Positions 8,394 through 16,628 of a stretch of 64,000 nucleotides of DNA are shown one piece after another. The notes under the pieces were generated by a model. It saw only the letters and a program-made list of their open reading frames with translations, did no database searches and had not been told where the DNA came from. Each line of letters opens with the position of its first letter. The first letter of the stretch is position 1. The position numbers were made by a program, and so were the translations under genes. The DNA is from DATEPR01 sp036273855 (lineage in GTDB: Bacteria > Actinomycetota > Actinomycetes > Mycobacteriales > Pseudonocardiaceae), in the NCBI GenBank assembly GCA_036273855.1, contig DASUGU010000089.1, forward strand, positions 1 to 64,000, given 5' to 3'.

Positions 8394-8394
8394 G

Positions 8395-9162
8395 TCAGTC
8401 GGCCCCGTCGGGCGCGGGACCGCACTGCGGGCACGGACGGTAGCCGGCGTCCCGTGCCGCGGTGACGGTGGGAAAGCCGGTCCGCTCGGTCCGGACCCGT
8501 GAGCAGGTCGGAAAGCACACCATCCCCGTGGCATCACTGGCCACATAGCGGATGTCGAGTTGGGCCAACGCGTACACCTCGCCGAGATTAGTGCCCTCGG
8601 CGGCCAGAAGCGCATGTTTCACAGCTTGACCGAACACGTACTCACCCGGCGTGCCATCGGTATTGATCACCCGGTGGCAGGGAATCAGCACTGGGATGGG
8701 GTTCTCGCGTAGCACGACGTCCACCTGGTGCGCTGTTGCCTGTGGACCGACGCGGCCGGCGAGCCAGTCGTAAGGGCGCACCTGACCTCGGGGGATGGTG
8801 AGGACCGCCAGCAGCACCTCGCGTGCGAACGCGTCCAACCGGCTCAGGTCGAAGCGGATCCGGCCGGCTCGGTCCCGGTTCGACGGTGGTGTGCCGCCGG
8901 CGAGTAGGGGTTGGGCGAAGCGGCGGTGGAACTCGTCTGCGAACTCGTTGTCGTCGTCGTGGACGGTGTCGCTGGGGCGCACGTAGATGACGCCGCGGTG
9001 GGTGGAGGCGACGTACAGGTCGCAGACCGGGCCGGGCGTCCGGGCCCAGCGGGCGGCGATGCGTTCGAGCAGGCCTGGCGGGCCGTTGGCGGCGAGGGCG
9101 GCCAGGCCTTCGGTGAGGGCCTCGTCCGGGACGGGGGTGATGCGTGGGCGGTCAGGGGTCAT
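8395..9162 (-). CDS. Methylated-DNA-protein cysteine methyltransferase with C-terminal Ada zinc module
   Basis: A 255-residue protein that repairs O6-methylguanine by transferring the methyl group to its own cysteine. The MGMT domain covers about residues 105-195, with acceptor Cys162 in IPCHRVIN and the preceding IPRGQVRPYDW. Residues about 205-249 form a second module resembling the Ada N-terminal zinc domain: four cysteines, C216-x3-C220 then C244-x2-C247, in CFPTC and RPCPQC. This nearly matches Ada spacing, in which the first cysteine accepts methyl groups from phosphotriesters. The domain order is therefore the reverse of E. coli Ada, and no AraC DNA-binding domain is present. Its start overlaps the stop of the sigma-factor gene (ATGA), and GGAGA lies upstream. 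Confidence 0.92.
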   Translation of the reverse strand: MTPDRPRITPVPDEALTEGLAALAANGPPGLLERIAARWARTPGPVCDLYVASTHRGVIYVRPSDTVHDDDNEFADEFHRRFAQPLLAGGTPPSNRDRAGRIRFDLSRLDAFAREVLLAVLTIPRGQVRPYDWLAGRVGPQATAHQVDVVLRENPIPVLIPCHRVINTDGTPGEYVFGQAVKHALLAAEGTNLGEVYALAQLDIRYVASDATGMVCFPTCSRVRTERTGFPTVTAARDAGYRPCPQCGPAPDGAD

Positions 9163-9890
9163 CGGCGCGTCTCCACAGATGCTCGTCGGATGGGCGGTTG
9201 GCGCAGGTTGGGTGGGCCTTCGGTGGGGACGCGAGGGCCGGCGACGGGATCGGCCGGGCGGCGCCTCCTGGGCGCGCGCCTGGCCGGGGAGCCTCGGCGT
9301 GGGAGTGGGTTGGTGTGCAGCCGGCGGAGGCGGGCCAGGGCGCGGGAGATGTCGGATTTGACCGTGCCGGGGGAGCGGCCGACGACCGTGGCGATCTCGG
9401 CGATCGGTAGGTCGACCACGTGGCGCAGGACGACGGCCACGTGTTGGTGGTCGGGCAGGGCGGCGAGTGAGGCGGCCAGTTCGCGGCTGGTCTCGCTGTC
9501 GGCGATGGCCTGCTCCACGTCGACCCGCTCGTCCGGCCGGTCGACCTGTTCGTCGACCTCGTCCCACGGCTCGCACGCGGGCTGCCGGCCGGCGTCGCGC
9601 TGCTGGTTGCGGCAGGCGTTCAGCGTGATGGTCAACAGCCAGGTGCGCAGCTTCAGGGCCAGGATCTGGTCCGGTCGGTAGCCGGCCAGGGCGCGGTAGG
9701 CGCGCAGGAACGCCTCCGCCGTGACGTCCTCGGCATCCGCCCGGCCGCTACCGATCCGCAACGCAGTGGAGAACACGATCCGCCGGTACTTGTCGAACAG
9801 GAGGACGAATCCCGTGTCCAGGTCGTGCACCAGCGATCGGACGATGTCATCGTCCGATCGGCTCGGGGGCTGGTTGTTCACGCTGGTCAC
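9159..9890 (-). CDS. ECF-type RNA polymerase sigma factor
   Basis: A 243-residue sigma-70 family protein with only regions 2 and 4. Region 2 (about residues 14-70) contains LLFDKYRRIVFSTALRIGSG and the block ADAEDVTAEAFLRAYRAL. Region 4 (about 140-190) contains SLAALPDHQHVAVVLRHVVD and the helix-turn-helix IAEIATVVGRSPGTVKSDIS. The C-terminal 50 residues are Arg/Pro-rich. No anti-sigma factor is adjacent. I chose GTG 9890, since the frame continues upstream but runs into the divergent gene's promoter region. The stop overlaps the start of the MGMT/Ada gene, so this sigma factor heads an alkylation-repair operon and probably controls it. That control is an inference. Confidence 0.92.
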   Translation of the reverse strand: MTSVNNQPPSRSDDDIVRSLVHDLDTGFVLLFDKYRRIVFSTALRIGSGRADAEDVTAEAFLRAYRALAGYRPDQILALKLRTWLLTITLNACRNQQRDAGRQPACEPWDEVDEQVDRPDERVDVEQAIADSETSRELAASLAALPDHQHVAVVLRHVVDLPIAEIATVVGRSPGTVKSDISRALARLRRLHTNPLPRRGSPARRAPRRRRPADPVAGPRVPTEGPPNLRQPPIRRASVETRR

Positions 9891-9907
9891 ATAAGGTTGA
9901 ACCCCGT

Positions 9908-9917
9908 GGTGATCACC
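9908..9917. promoter_or_regulatory. GGTGATCACC palindrome in the sigma/GNAT divergent promoter
   Basis: A perfect 10-bp palindrome within the 76-bp gap between the divergent starts at 9890 and 9967. Its flanks CCGT and GCGG are also nearly symmetrical. The location suits an operator for either gene. No known regulator site is recognised. Confidence 0.35.
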
Positions 9918-9966
9918 GCGGTTGCGAATTTCGGCACCGGTCACTCGTTCGTGTCGCTGGTGCGGT

Positions 9967-10875
9967 ATGACAGGGAACGTGGCCGAACTCGCGGACCTGA
10001 TGCGGTCGTTCGCCGACGGTGGATCGTCGGCGTTCGGCCGGGACCTCACGGTCGTGGCGCCACCGGACGACCGTTCGGTGGGCGTCCTGGCCTTCGCCGG
10101 GCTCAACGTCATCGTGGCCGACCTGGCCGATGACTGGGTGCGCGAGCGGCTGCCGGACGACGACCTGTCGGCGCCGCTGGACCAGTCCTTCGTGACCGCC
10201 CTGGCGGCCGCGACCGGCCGGGTGCCGGACAACCTGGACGCCGTCCTGGCCGCGCCGGCCACCGGTCGCCACGGCGGCACGGACCTGATCGAGCTGACCG
10301 AGTTCCGGGAGCCGCTCTCGCCCCGGCTGGCCCGGGCGCTGAGCAGGCGGGTGGACGTGCGGGCCTGGCGGTGCCCCGGTGGCCTGCTGGTCATGGGCCG
10401 GGGCGTGGCCGGGCGGTGGGAGGTGTCGCTGGAGGTCGAGCCGGCGCTGCGCGGGTTCGGCCTGGGGCGCGGCCTGCTCGCGGCGGCGCGCGGGCTGGTG
10501 CCGGCCGGTGAGTACGTGTGGGCGCAGGTGGCGCCGGGCAACGCGGCGTCGATGCGGGCGGCGCTCGCCGCTGGTTTCCGGCCGACGGGGGCCGAGGTGT
10601 TGCTGCGGCCGCCGTCGCCGTGGCCCGATCAGGTGACTTTCGGGCCGTTCGGGTGGTTCGCCGATCCGGGGCGCCGGAATCTCGCGCCGGTGCCCGATGT
10701 GCCGGACGAGCATCTGGCCGGTCGCCTGGACGAGACGGGTTTGGGCGAAGCGACCGATCCGGGCCCTGCCACAGAATTGAAGACTGTGGATGACGATCTG
10801 GCCACGAATGAGCACACAGTTGAGCCACTCTCTGTATTGGGTGACCCGGCAATTGAGGGCGAAGCGGACGATTAG
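9967..10875 (+). CDS. GNAT-family N-acetyltransferase-like protein
   Basis: A 302-residue protein starting at ATG 9967. The central part (about residues 155-220) carries an acetyl-CoA-binding-like pattern: WEVSLEVEPALRGFGLGRGL corresponds to the R/Q-x-x-G-x-G/A loop, followed by AAARGLVPAGEYVWAQVAPG and NAASMRAALAAGFRPTGAEV. Arrangements of this type are typical of GNAT proteins. The N-terminal 150 residues are not recognised. The last 50 residues are acidic and probably disordered. The substrate is unknown. It is transcribed away from the sigma-MGMT-AlkB operon, and shared regulation with it is possible but unproven. Confidence 0.75.
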   Translation: MTGNVAELADLMRSFADGGSSAFGRDLTVVAPPDDRSVGVLAFAGLNVIVADLADDWVRERLPDDDLSAPLDQSFVTALAAATGRVPDNLDAVLAAPATGRHGGTDLIELTEFREPLSPRLARALSRRVDVRAWRCPGGLLVMGRGVAGRWEVSLEVEPALRGFGLGRGLLAAARGLVPAGEYVWAQVAPGNAASMRAALAAGFRPTGAEVLLRPPSPWPDQVTFGPFGWFADPGRRNLAPVPDVPDEHLAGRLDETGLGEATDPGPATELKTVDDDLATNEHTVEPLSVLGDPAIEGEADD

Positions 10876-11019
10876 CTAGCCGAATGAGTGTCCGTCGCAA
10901 GGGGGCTGGCACGCATTCCACCTGGTCGTATCTTGACCGTGCGTGAGTACGGTGTAACGCTCCCATGGCCAAATTCACTCGCTCGGGGGTCCTTGCCGGG
11001 CGTGATTCCAGGAGGGCTC

Positions 11020-12375
11020 GTGCGTGCACTCTCTCGTCGCCGTGTCATGGCGGCGTTGTCCGGAGTCGCCGTAGCCGCAGCTACCGCGATGACCGGTATG
11101 GCTGCGACCACAGCCGTCGCCACAAGCGGCGTGATGACACCAGCAATTGGTGCCAACCCGGACTACAAGATCGCCGGGCATGTCGGTGCCAACCCGGCGG
11201 ATACCACCTTCAGCTGCCAGCTCACGGTTCCCGCCCAGTGCTACGGGCCCAACCAGATCCGCGCCGCCTACGGCGTGGACCAGCTGGCCAACCACGGTCT
11301 GGACGGCCGTGGCGAGACCATCGTGATCGTCGACGCCTTCCAGAGCCCGACGATCACGCAGGACCTGGCCACGTTCGACACGCTCTTCGGCCTGCCGGCG
11401 CCGAAGCTCAACATCATCGCGCCGGACGGGCTGACCCCGTTCGACCAGGCCGACGCGAACCAGACCGGTTGGGCCGGCGAGATCACGCTCGACGTGGAGT
11501 ACGCGCACTCGATCGCGCCCGCCGCCACGATCGACCTGGTGCTCGCCAAGTCCAACGATGACGCCGACATCCTGTCGGCGCAGAAGTTCGTGGTCGACCA
11601 CAACCTCGGCGACACCCTGTCGCAGAGCTTCGGCGAGGCTGAGCAGTGCGAGGACCCGACCATCTTCAGCCAGGTCCACAAGCTGTTCCAGCAGGCCCAG
11701 AGCGAGAAGATGACCGTCTTCGCCTCGGCAGGCGACCAGGGTGCCGCCCAGCCGACGTGTGACGGTACTTCCTTCGCGAAGGCCGTCAGCACGCCTGCGT
11801 CCGACCCGAACGTCACCGGTGTCGGTGGCACGATCCTCGACGCCGACGGCACCACCGGTGCCTACAACGGCGAGGTCGTGTGGAACGAGCCGGACTTCCA
11901 GGCTGCCGGTGGCGGTGGGTTCAGCGTCGAGTACAAGACGCCGAACTTCCAGCGCGGTCTGCACCTGGCCACCCGTGGCGTGCCGGACATCTCCTACAAC
12001 GCGGCCATCATCGGTGGCGTCCTCGCGGTGTGGAGCACCTCCGGCCAGGGTGCCAACCTGGTCTTCCAGTTCGGTGGCACCAGTGCCGGTTCCCCGCAGT
12101 GGGCCGGTCTGGCGGCGCTGACCGACCAGTTGGCGCACCACAGGGTCGGCGACATCAACGAGTCGCTGTACGCGTTGGGGACCAACCGCGTCCTGTCTGG
12201 CGCGCTGTTCCACGACATCACCGTGGGTGACAACACCTTCCACGGTGACGTGACCGTGCAGGGCTTCTCGGCGGCGAAGGGCTGGGACCCGGCAACGGGT
12301 ATCGGCACGCCGAAGGCCAACCTGCTGGTTCCGGCTCTGGCCGCCGCCGCTCATGGCGGTCCCGGCCGCGACTGA
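11020..12375 (+). CDS. Secreted S53 (sedolisin/kumamolisin-like) serine-carboxyl peptidase
   Basis: A 451-residue protein starting at GTG 11020 behind AGGAGG (11010-11015). The N-terminus has several arginines followed by a hydrophobic Ala-rich stretch to about residue 35, a signal peptide. The S53 catalytic set is present: Glu154 and Asp158 in GEITLDVEYAHS, Asp239 in ASAGDQG and Ser355 in GGTSAGSP. The calcium-binding end is seen in FHDITVGDN and GWDPATGIGTP. The usual propeptide of about 180 residues is absent: the catalytic domain begins near residue 75. It converges with the siderophore operon across a strong hairpin. Confidence 0.92.
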   Translation: MRALSRRRVMAALSGVAVAAATAMTGMAATTAVATSGVMTPAIGANPDYKIAGHVGANPADTTFSCQLTVPAQCYGPNQIRAAYGVDQLANHGLDGRGETIVIVDAFQSPTITQDLATFDTLFGLPAPKLNIIAPDGLTPFDQADANQTGWAGEITLDVEYAHSIAPAATIDLVLAKSNDDADILSAQKFVVDHNLGDTLSQSFGEAEQCEDPTIFSQVHKLFQQAQSEKMTVFASAGDQGAAQPTCDGTSFAKAVSTPASDPNVTGVGGTILDADGTTGAYNGEVVWNEPDFQAAGGGGFSVEYKTPNFQRGLHLATRGVPDISYNAAIIGGVLAVWSTSGQGANLVFQFGGTSAGSPQWAGLAALTDQLAHHRVGDINESLYALGTNRVLSGALFHDITVGDNTFHGDVTVQGFSAAKGWDPATGIGTPKANLLVPALAAAAHGGPGRD

Positions 12376-12392
12376 TCCAGCTCGGTGATCGA

Positions 12393-13556
12393 TCAGGTGG
12401 CGAGTCGGCCCTGCCGGCTCGCCACCTGCCGTTCCAGGTAGTGGAACGTGGGCCGGGGGTGCATCAGGAAGTCGTGGTGCGAGATGTCCCAGGCGTAGGC
12501 GCCCGCCATGCCGAACACGACCCGGTCGCCGGCCATCAGCCGGGCCACCGGCACGTTCCTGGCCAGCACGTCCTTCGGCGTGCAGAGTTGACCCGCCACG
12601 GTGACCCGCGAGTCGGTCACGCCCGGTCGCGGCCATGGCCGGTCCCAGCCCGTCGGGAGCACGTCGAACGGCTGGTCGTGGCCCTTCGCGACCGGGGTGC
12701 GCAGGTGGTGGGTGCCGCCGGCGAGCAGCGCGAACGCCTCGCCGTGGCTGCGTTTGACGTCCACGACGGACGCGGCGTACCAGCCGCAGTAGGCCGTCAC
12801 CGCGCGGCCCGGTTCGATCCGCAGCCGCACGCCGGTCCGTTCGGTGAGCTCCCGCAGGCCGGCGCCCAGTACGGCCCAGTCGTAACGGGTGTCCGGGTCG
12901 CGGTAGTCGACCGCCATGCCGCCGCCGACGTTGACCTCCGGCGCGCCCAGCCGGGCCGCCCACTCGACGACGGCCGAGGCCAGCTCGACCTGGTCGGTGG
13001 CGGGCAGGCCGCTGGCCAGGTGGGCGTGGATACCGTGCCAGGTCAGCGTTTCCGTCTCCCGCAGCACGGCCAGGCACTCGTCCAGCTCACTGGGGTCGAT
13101 GCCGAACTGGCTGGGCCTGCCGCCCATGGTCAGCACGGCGGCACCGGTGGGCAGGGCCAGGTTGACCCGCAGCAGCACGCCGGCCGGCCGGCCGATCGCG
13201 GCCAGGCGGCGCAGTTCGTGCCGGCTCTCCACGTGGATCCGGTGGGTGCCGGCGGCCAGTTCGGCGTCGGTCTTGGCGGGACCGCCGAACGCCAGCGGCG
13301 CGTCCGGGACCACGGACCGGACGTGCGCGAGTTCGCCGCCGGACGCCACCTCGAACCCGTCGACCACACCGGCCAGCGTGCGCAGGATCGGCGCCGCCGG
13401 GTTGGCCTTGGCCGCGTAGTACCACTCCACACCGGACGGCAGCGCGGCCCGGATCGCGGTGGCGTGCTCGCGCAGGCCGGCCAGGTCGTAGACGTACGCG
13501 GGCAACTGGTCGTCGGGCAGGCCGGCGACGTGGTCGGCGACGGCGGCCGGGATCAC
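12393..13556 (-). CDS. PLP-dependent decarboxylase of the siderophore operon (fold type III, SbnH/AcsE-like)
   Basis: A 387-residue enzyme of the alanine-racemase/DAP-decarboxylase fold. The PLP lysine is in YYAAKANPAAP near residue 43. Further marks are GIHAHLASG, the glycine loop NVGGGMAVDY, IEPGRAVTAY, and the C-terminal active cysteine in GQLCTPKDVL. Similar enzymes in staphyloferrin B and achromobactin clusters (SbnH, AcsE) decarboxylate an amino acid or a citryl-amino acid intermediate. Its GTG start at 13556 overlaps the stop of the preceding IucA/IucC gene, the last of three tight junctions in the operon. The exact substrate cannot be read from the sequence. Confidence 0.9.
   Translation of the reverse strand: MIPAAVADHVAGLPDDQLPAYVYDLAGLREHATAIRAALPSGVEWYYAAKANPAAPILRTLAGVVDGFEVASGGELAHVRSVVPDAPLAFGGPAKTDAELAAGTHRIHVESRHELRRLAAIGRPAGVLLRVNLALPTGAAVLTMGGRPSQFGIDPSELDECLAVLRETETLTWHGIHAHLASGLPATDQVELASAVVEWAARLGAPEVNVGGGMAVDYRDPDTRYDWAVLGAGLRELTERTGVRLRIEPGRAVTAYCGWYAASVVDVKRSHGEAFALLAGGTHHLRTPVAKGHDQPFDVLPTGWDRPWPRPGVTDSRVTVAGQLCTPKDVLARNVPVARLMAGDRVVFGMAGAYAWDISHHDFLMHPRPTFHYLERQVASRQGRLAT
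12395..12427. terminator. Hairpin at the convergent protease/decarboxylase junction
   Basis: AGGTGGCGAG (12395-12404) pairs perfectly with CTCGCCACCT (12418-12427), and the inner TCGG/CCGG extends the stem to 14 bp with one G-T pair around a five-base loop. It lies 20 bp after the S53 stop and within the last codons of the minus-strand decarboxylase gene, so it could terminate both. There is no T-tract. Confidence 0.6.
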
Positions 13557-15106
13557 GGCACGGCCAGCGGCAGGCGGACCGGCACGTAGCCCGCGCCTCG
13601 GTCGTTGGTGCGCCGCCAGCGGGCCAGCAGGTTCGCCTTGGCCGGCACCGGTCCGCCTGCCAGGACGGCGGCGATCTCCGGTGTGCTGGGCAGCCCGGCC
13701 AGTTCCCGGCCGACCAGCGCCCACAGGTCGGGCTCCAGGTCGGGTCGCAGGTCGGCCAGGGCGGCGACGAACTCGGCGACGTGGTTGACCAGCAGGCAGT
13801 ACCCGACCCGCCGCCACGCCTGCTCGCGGCTGTAGGACAGCGACGCGGCCACGTCCGGCGGCAGCGTGGCGAGCGTGGCCGCGTGGTGGTCGGCCACCAG
13901 CTTGGTGCCTTCCAGGTCGCGGAACAGCAGCCGCACCGGCAGGCCGTCGTCGGACACGCAGACCAGCACGTTCTGCAGGTGCGGTTCCAGGACGACGCCG
14001 TGGTCGAACAGCGTGGCCAGCACCGGCGGCACGAGCAGCCGCAGGTACGCCGCCCACCAGCCCAGCACGTCGGCGCCCGCCAGGCCGGACACGTGCGCGT
14101 CGGACAGCGGGTACTCGTCGGCCACGGCGGCGGCCAGCAGCGGGGTGGCGCCCGCCGGCAGGTAGTCGGTGACGTCGTCGCGCACGATCACGCCGAGCCC
14201 GTCGCGCAGCCCGTCGACGTCGACCGTGCGGTAGCCGGGTTCGCGCAGCACCCGCACCGGCAGGTCGGTGGTGTCCAGCAGGTCGGTCAGGGCGACGGCG
14301 GAGGCCAGCTCGTAGACGGCGTTCTTGCGTACGCAGTTGGTGATCCGCACGTTCAGGCTGAACTTCAGGAAGCCGGTCGGGCCGTGCAGCGTGCGCACCG
14401 ACGACGTGGGCGTGAACAGCGGACCGCCGGTGCCCAGGTCCAGCAGGTGGCCCGCGGTGATGTCGTGGCGCAGCAGGTCGAACTGCCACGGATGCACGGG
14501 CAGCAGCCGGTGGCCGTCGGGCACCGGGCGCAGCGCGTCGATGGCGCCGAGTTCACCGGACGCCCGTACCAGGTCCACCGGTACGGCCAGGTAGCGCAGC
14601 GCGATGCGGCTGCCGGTCTCCGGGGCGTAGTCCCGCCAGTCGCCGGTGGTGGCGGTGCGGGCCTTCGGGGTCGGGTGGAAGCGGTGGCCGAGCGGCAGCG
14701 ACTGCTCGGACGCCAGGTAGCGGTCCGACGGGTTGGTGAATCGTTGGCGCAGCGCGGTTTCCGTCACTTCGTGGCTGGCAGCCACCTGCGCGGCGAACTC
14801 GTCGTTGGCCGTGCCGGTGGCCGCGGTCAGTTCGGCGGCGACCAGTTCGGCGACCTCCCACCAGGCGGCTTCGACCCACTCGCCGACCCGGTCCGCAGTG
14901 GCCGGCCCGGTGAACCGGTGGGCGCCGGACAGGGATCTGCGGCGCACCTCGATCCGCAGGGCGCGTCCGGTGTGCGGCAGCGGCACCCGCAGGTGATCAC
15001 CGTCGGGCACGCCGGGGCCGATCTCGCGGAGGTAGCAGTTGAGCAGGTTGTGGGCGACCACGTGGTCGGCGCACACGGTCGGCGCGCCGATGGTCGGGGT
15101 GGACAC
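13553..15106 (-). CDS. IucA/IucC-family NIS siderophore synthetase (second copy)
   Basis: A 517-residue enzyme that condenses a carboxylate such as citrate with an amine or alcohol through an acyl-adenylate. Family marks include EQSLPLGHRFHPTPKA near residue 130, LLPVHPWQ, SSVRTLHGPTGFLKFSLNVR with ITNCVRKN, then LEPHLQNVLV and FRDLEGTKLV in the C-terminal catalytic half. The GTG start at 15106 is one base after the stop of the upstream synthetase gene. The two synthetases of this operon are clearly paralogous in architecture but diverged, so each probably makes a different bond. Confidence 0.95.
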   Translation of the reverse strand: MSTPTIGAPTVCADHVVAHNLLNCYLREIGPGVPDGDHLRVPLPHTGRALRIEVRRRSLSGAHRFTGPATADRVGEWVEAAWWEVAELVAAELTAATGTANDEFAAQVAASHEVTETALRQRFTNPSDRYLASEQSLPLGHRFHPTPKARTATTGDWRDYAPETGSRIALRYLAVPVDLVRASGELGAIDALRPVPDGHRLLPVHPWQFDLLRHDITAGHLLDLGTGGPLFTPTSSVRTLHGPTGFLKFSLNVRITNCVRKNAVYELASAVALTDLLDTTDLPVRVLREPGYRTVDVDGLRDGLGVIVRDDVTDYLPAGATPLLAAAVADEYPLSDAHVSGLAGADVLGWWAAYLRLLVPPVLATLFDHGVVLEPHLQNVLVCVSDDGLPVRLLFRDLEGTKLVADHHAATLATLPPDVAASLSYSREQAWRRVGYCLLVNHVAEFVAALADLRPDLEPDLWALVGRELAGLPSTPEIAAVLAGGPVPAKANLLARWRRTNDRGAGYVPVRLPLAVP

Positions 15107-15107
15107 G

Positions 15108-16628
15108 TCAGACGCTCCTGAGATAGTTCGGGCCGGTATAGGAGTAGAACTTGTTGATGTCGGCGGCGCCGGAGCGCCGCTTGGACAGCAGCGTGCCCGC
15201 GGTGACCATCGCCTTGACCGGCAGCCGGTCGGCGAGCAGGGTGCGGTCGATCAGCCTGCGGCGGTCGGGGCTGTCCGGATGGCGGTCGATCGCCGCGCAC
15301 AGCAGGTCGCGGATCAGCCGCCGGTCGATGCCGCCCAGGGCGAACACGATCGCCGCGGCACACAGGTGCAGCGTGATCGTGGTGAACACGTCGACCAGCG
15401 GCGCGAACGAGTCGACGACGATCCGGCGGTCGTCCAGCAGCGCGGGATCGCCGCCGGGCGGCCAGTCGCCCAGCCCGCGCCGCAGCCGGCGGGGATGCAG
15501 TCGAGGGCCGTCGTTGTCCTTGACCAGCAACCGAAGCGGCTGGCCGGGCAGCAGGGACACGTTCTGCTGGTGGGACTCCAGGGCCATGCCGTAGCGCAAC
15601 AGCAGTGTCACCTGGAAGTCCAGCAGCAGCGACAGGTACTCGGTGACCACGGCGACCCGGTCACCCAACTCGTCCACCACCAGGCCCATGCCGGTGGGGG
15701 CGGGCAGCGCGGCCAGCGGAATCGCGCCGAGCGGGACCCGGCGCACCAGGAAGGCGAGCAGTTCGTCGTCGGCGTGGGCGTAGGTCTGCTCGTCGGCCAG
15801 CACGATCCGGTCGGCGAACCTCGGCTCGGCGGCCAGCACGGCGGCGAGCAGGCGACCGGTGACGGCACCGTCGACCAGCGTGCCCGGTTTGACCGTGCGG
15901 CGGTTGCGCAGGCCGAGAGTGCTGGTGGGCAGCGGGAGTTTGACGTGGGTGCCCGGATCGGCCAGCACGGCGACGGTGCGCATGGACAGCGTCGGTGTCA
16001 CGTCGACGGCGTCCGCGACGGTGAGCCGGTGCCGGGCGGTCAGCGGGTGCACCGGGAAGGGCACCAGGTCGCCGGGCATGCCGAGCTCGTCGGCGGTGGG
16101 CCACCAGTCGGGCAGCGTGCCGGCGGCCGTCACCGCCGAGGCCCGCACGGCCGCCCACCGCAGCCGGAACGTCGGGCCGTACTCGGGGGCGTAGTGCGAC
16201 TGGTCGGCCGGGCTGATGCCGCGCCGGGCCAGGCCGGTGGGGTAGACGGGGTGGCCGAGATAGGCCGCGAGGACGTCGTGGCGCAGCGGGCCGGTGGTGG
16301 TGCGGCTGTCGCGCTGGAGCCGTTCGGTGGTCAGCGCGTCGCGGCATTCGGTGACGAACGCGTCGAAGCCGTCCCGGTCGCACTCGGGCACGCCGTCGCG
16401 CAGCAGCGCCAGAATCGGCTCCAGTTCGGTGAGTCGCGTGCCGTCCCAGGTGAGCTCCGGTGCCGACACGGCGATGTCGCACAGGAAACCGTCCGGCCGC
16501 ACCGGAATCTCCAGTGAGTGTCCGGCGTAGTCGACGCGCAGTACACCGTCCACAACGGAACCACGGGTGCGGATGCCCTGGAAGTCCTCGCGCAGCAGGG
16601 TGTCCAGGACCGACGCCAGCAGCGTCAC
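15108..16628 (-). CDS. IucA/IucC-family NIS siderophore synthetase (first copy)
   Basis: A 506-residue protein, start GTG 16628 overlapping the stop of the ATP-grasp gene. IucA/IucC blocks seen are PFPVHPLTARH, TPTLSMRTVAVLADPGTHVK with LPLPTSTLGLRNRRTV, then MALESHQQNVSLL and LLVKDNDGPRLHPRRL, and the C-terminal iron-transport-type segment with LLSKRRSG. The opening FQGIRTRGSV and GHPVYPTGLARRGIS fit the N-terminal half. It probably acts before or after the second synthetase in assembling a citrate- or dicarboxylate-based siderophore. The order of reactions is not deducible here. Confidence 0.94.
   Translation of the reverse strand: MTLLASVLDTLLREDFQGIRTRGSVVDGVLRVDYAGHSLEIPVRPDGFLCDIAVSAPELTWDGTRLTELEPILALLRDGVPECDRDGFDAFVTECRDALTTERLQRDSRTTTGPLRHDVLAAYLGHPVYPTGLARRGISPADQSHYAPEYGPTFRLRWAAVRASAVTAAGTLPDWWPTADELGMPGDLVPFPVHPLTARHRLTVADAVDVTPTLSMRTVAVLADPGTHVKLPLPTSTLGLRNRRTVKPGTLVDGAVTGRLLAAVLAAEPRFADRIVLADEQTYAHADDELLAFLVRRVPLGAIPLAALPAPTGMGLVVDELGDRVAVVTEYLSLLLDFQVTLLLRYGMALESHQQNVSLLPGQPLRLLVKDNDGPRLHPRRLRRGLGDWPPGGDPALLDDRRIVVDSFAPLVDVFTTITLHLCAAAIVFALGGIDRRLIRDLLCAAIDRHPDSPDRRRLIDRTLLADRLPVKAMVTAGTLLSKRRSGAADINKFYSYTGPNYLRSV

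Noticed and set aside
9920..9940. LexA-type SOS box before the sigma/alkylation operon
   Set aside because: TTGCGAATTTCGG lacks the CGAAC-n4-GTTCG symmetry of actinobacterial LexA sites.
10933..10960. TTGACC followed by TGTAAC as a promoter of the S53 gene
   Set aside because: The spacing between the candidate -35 and any TANNNT element is wrong.
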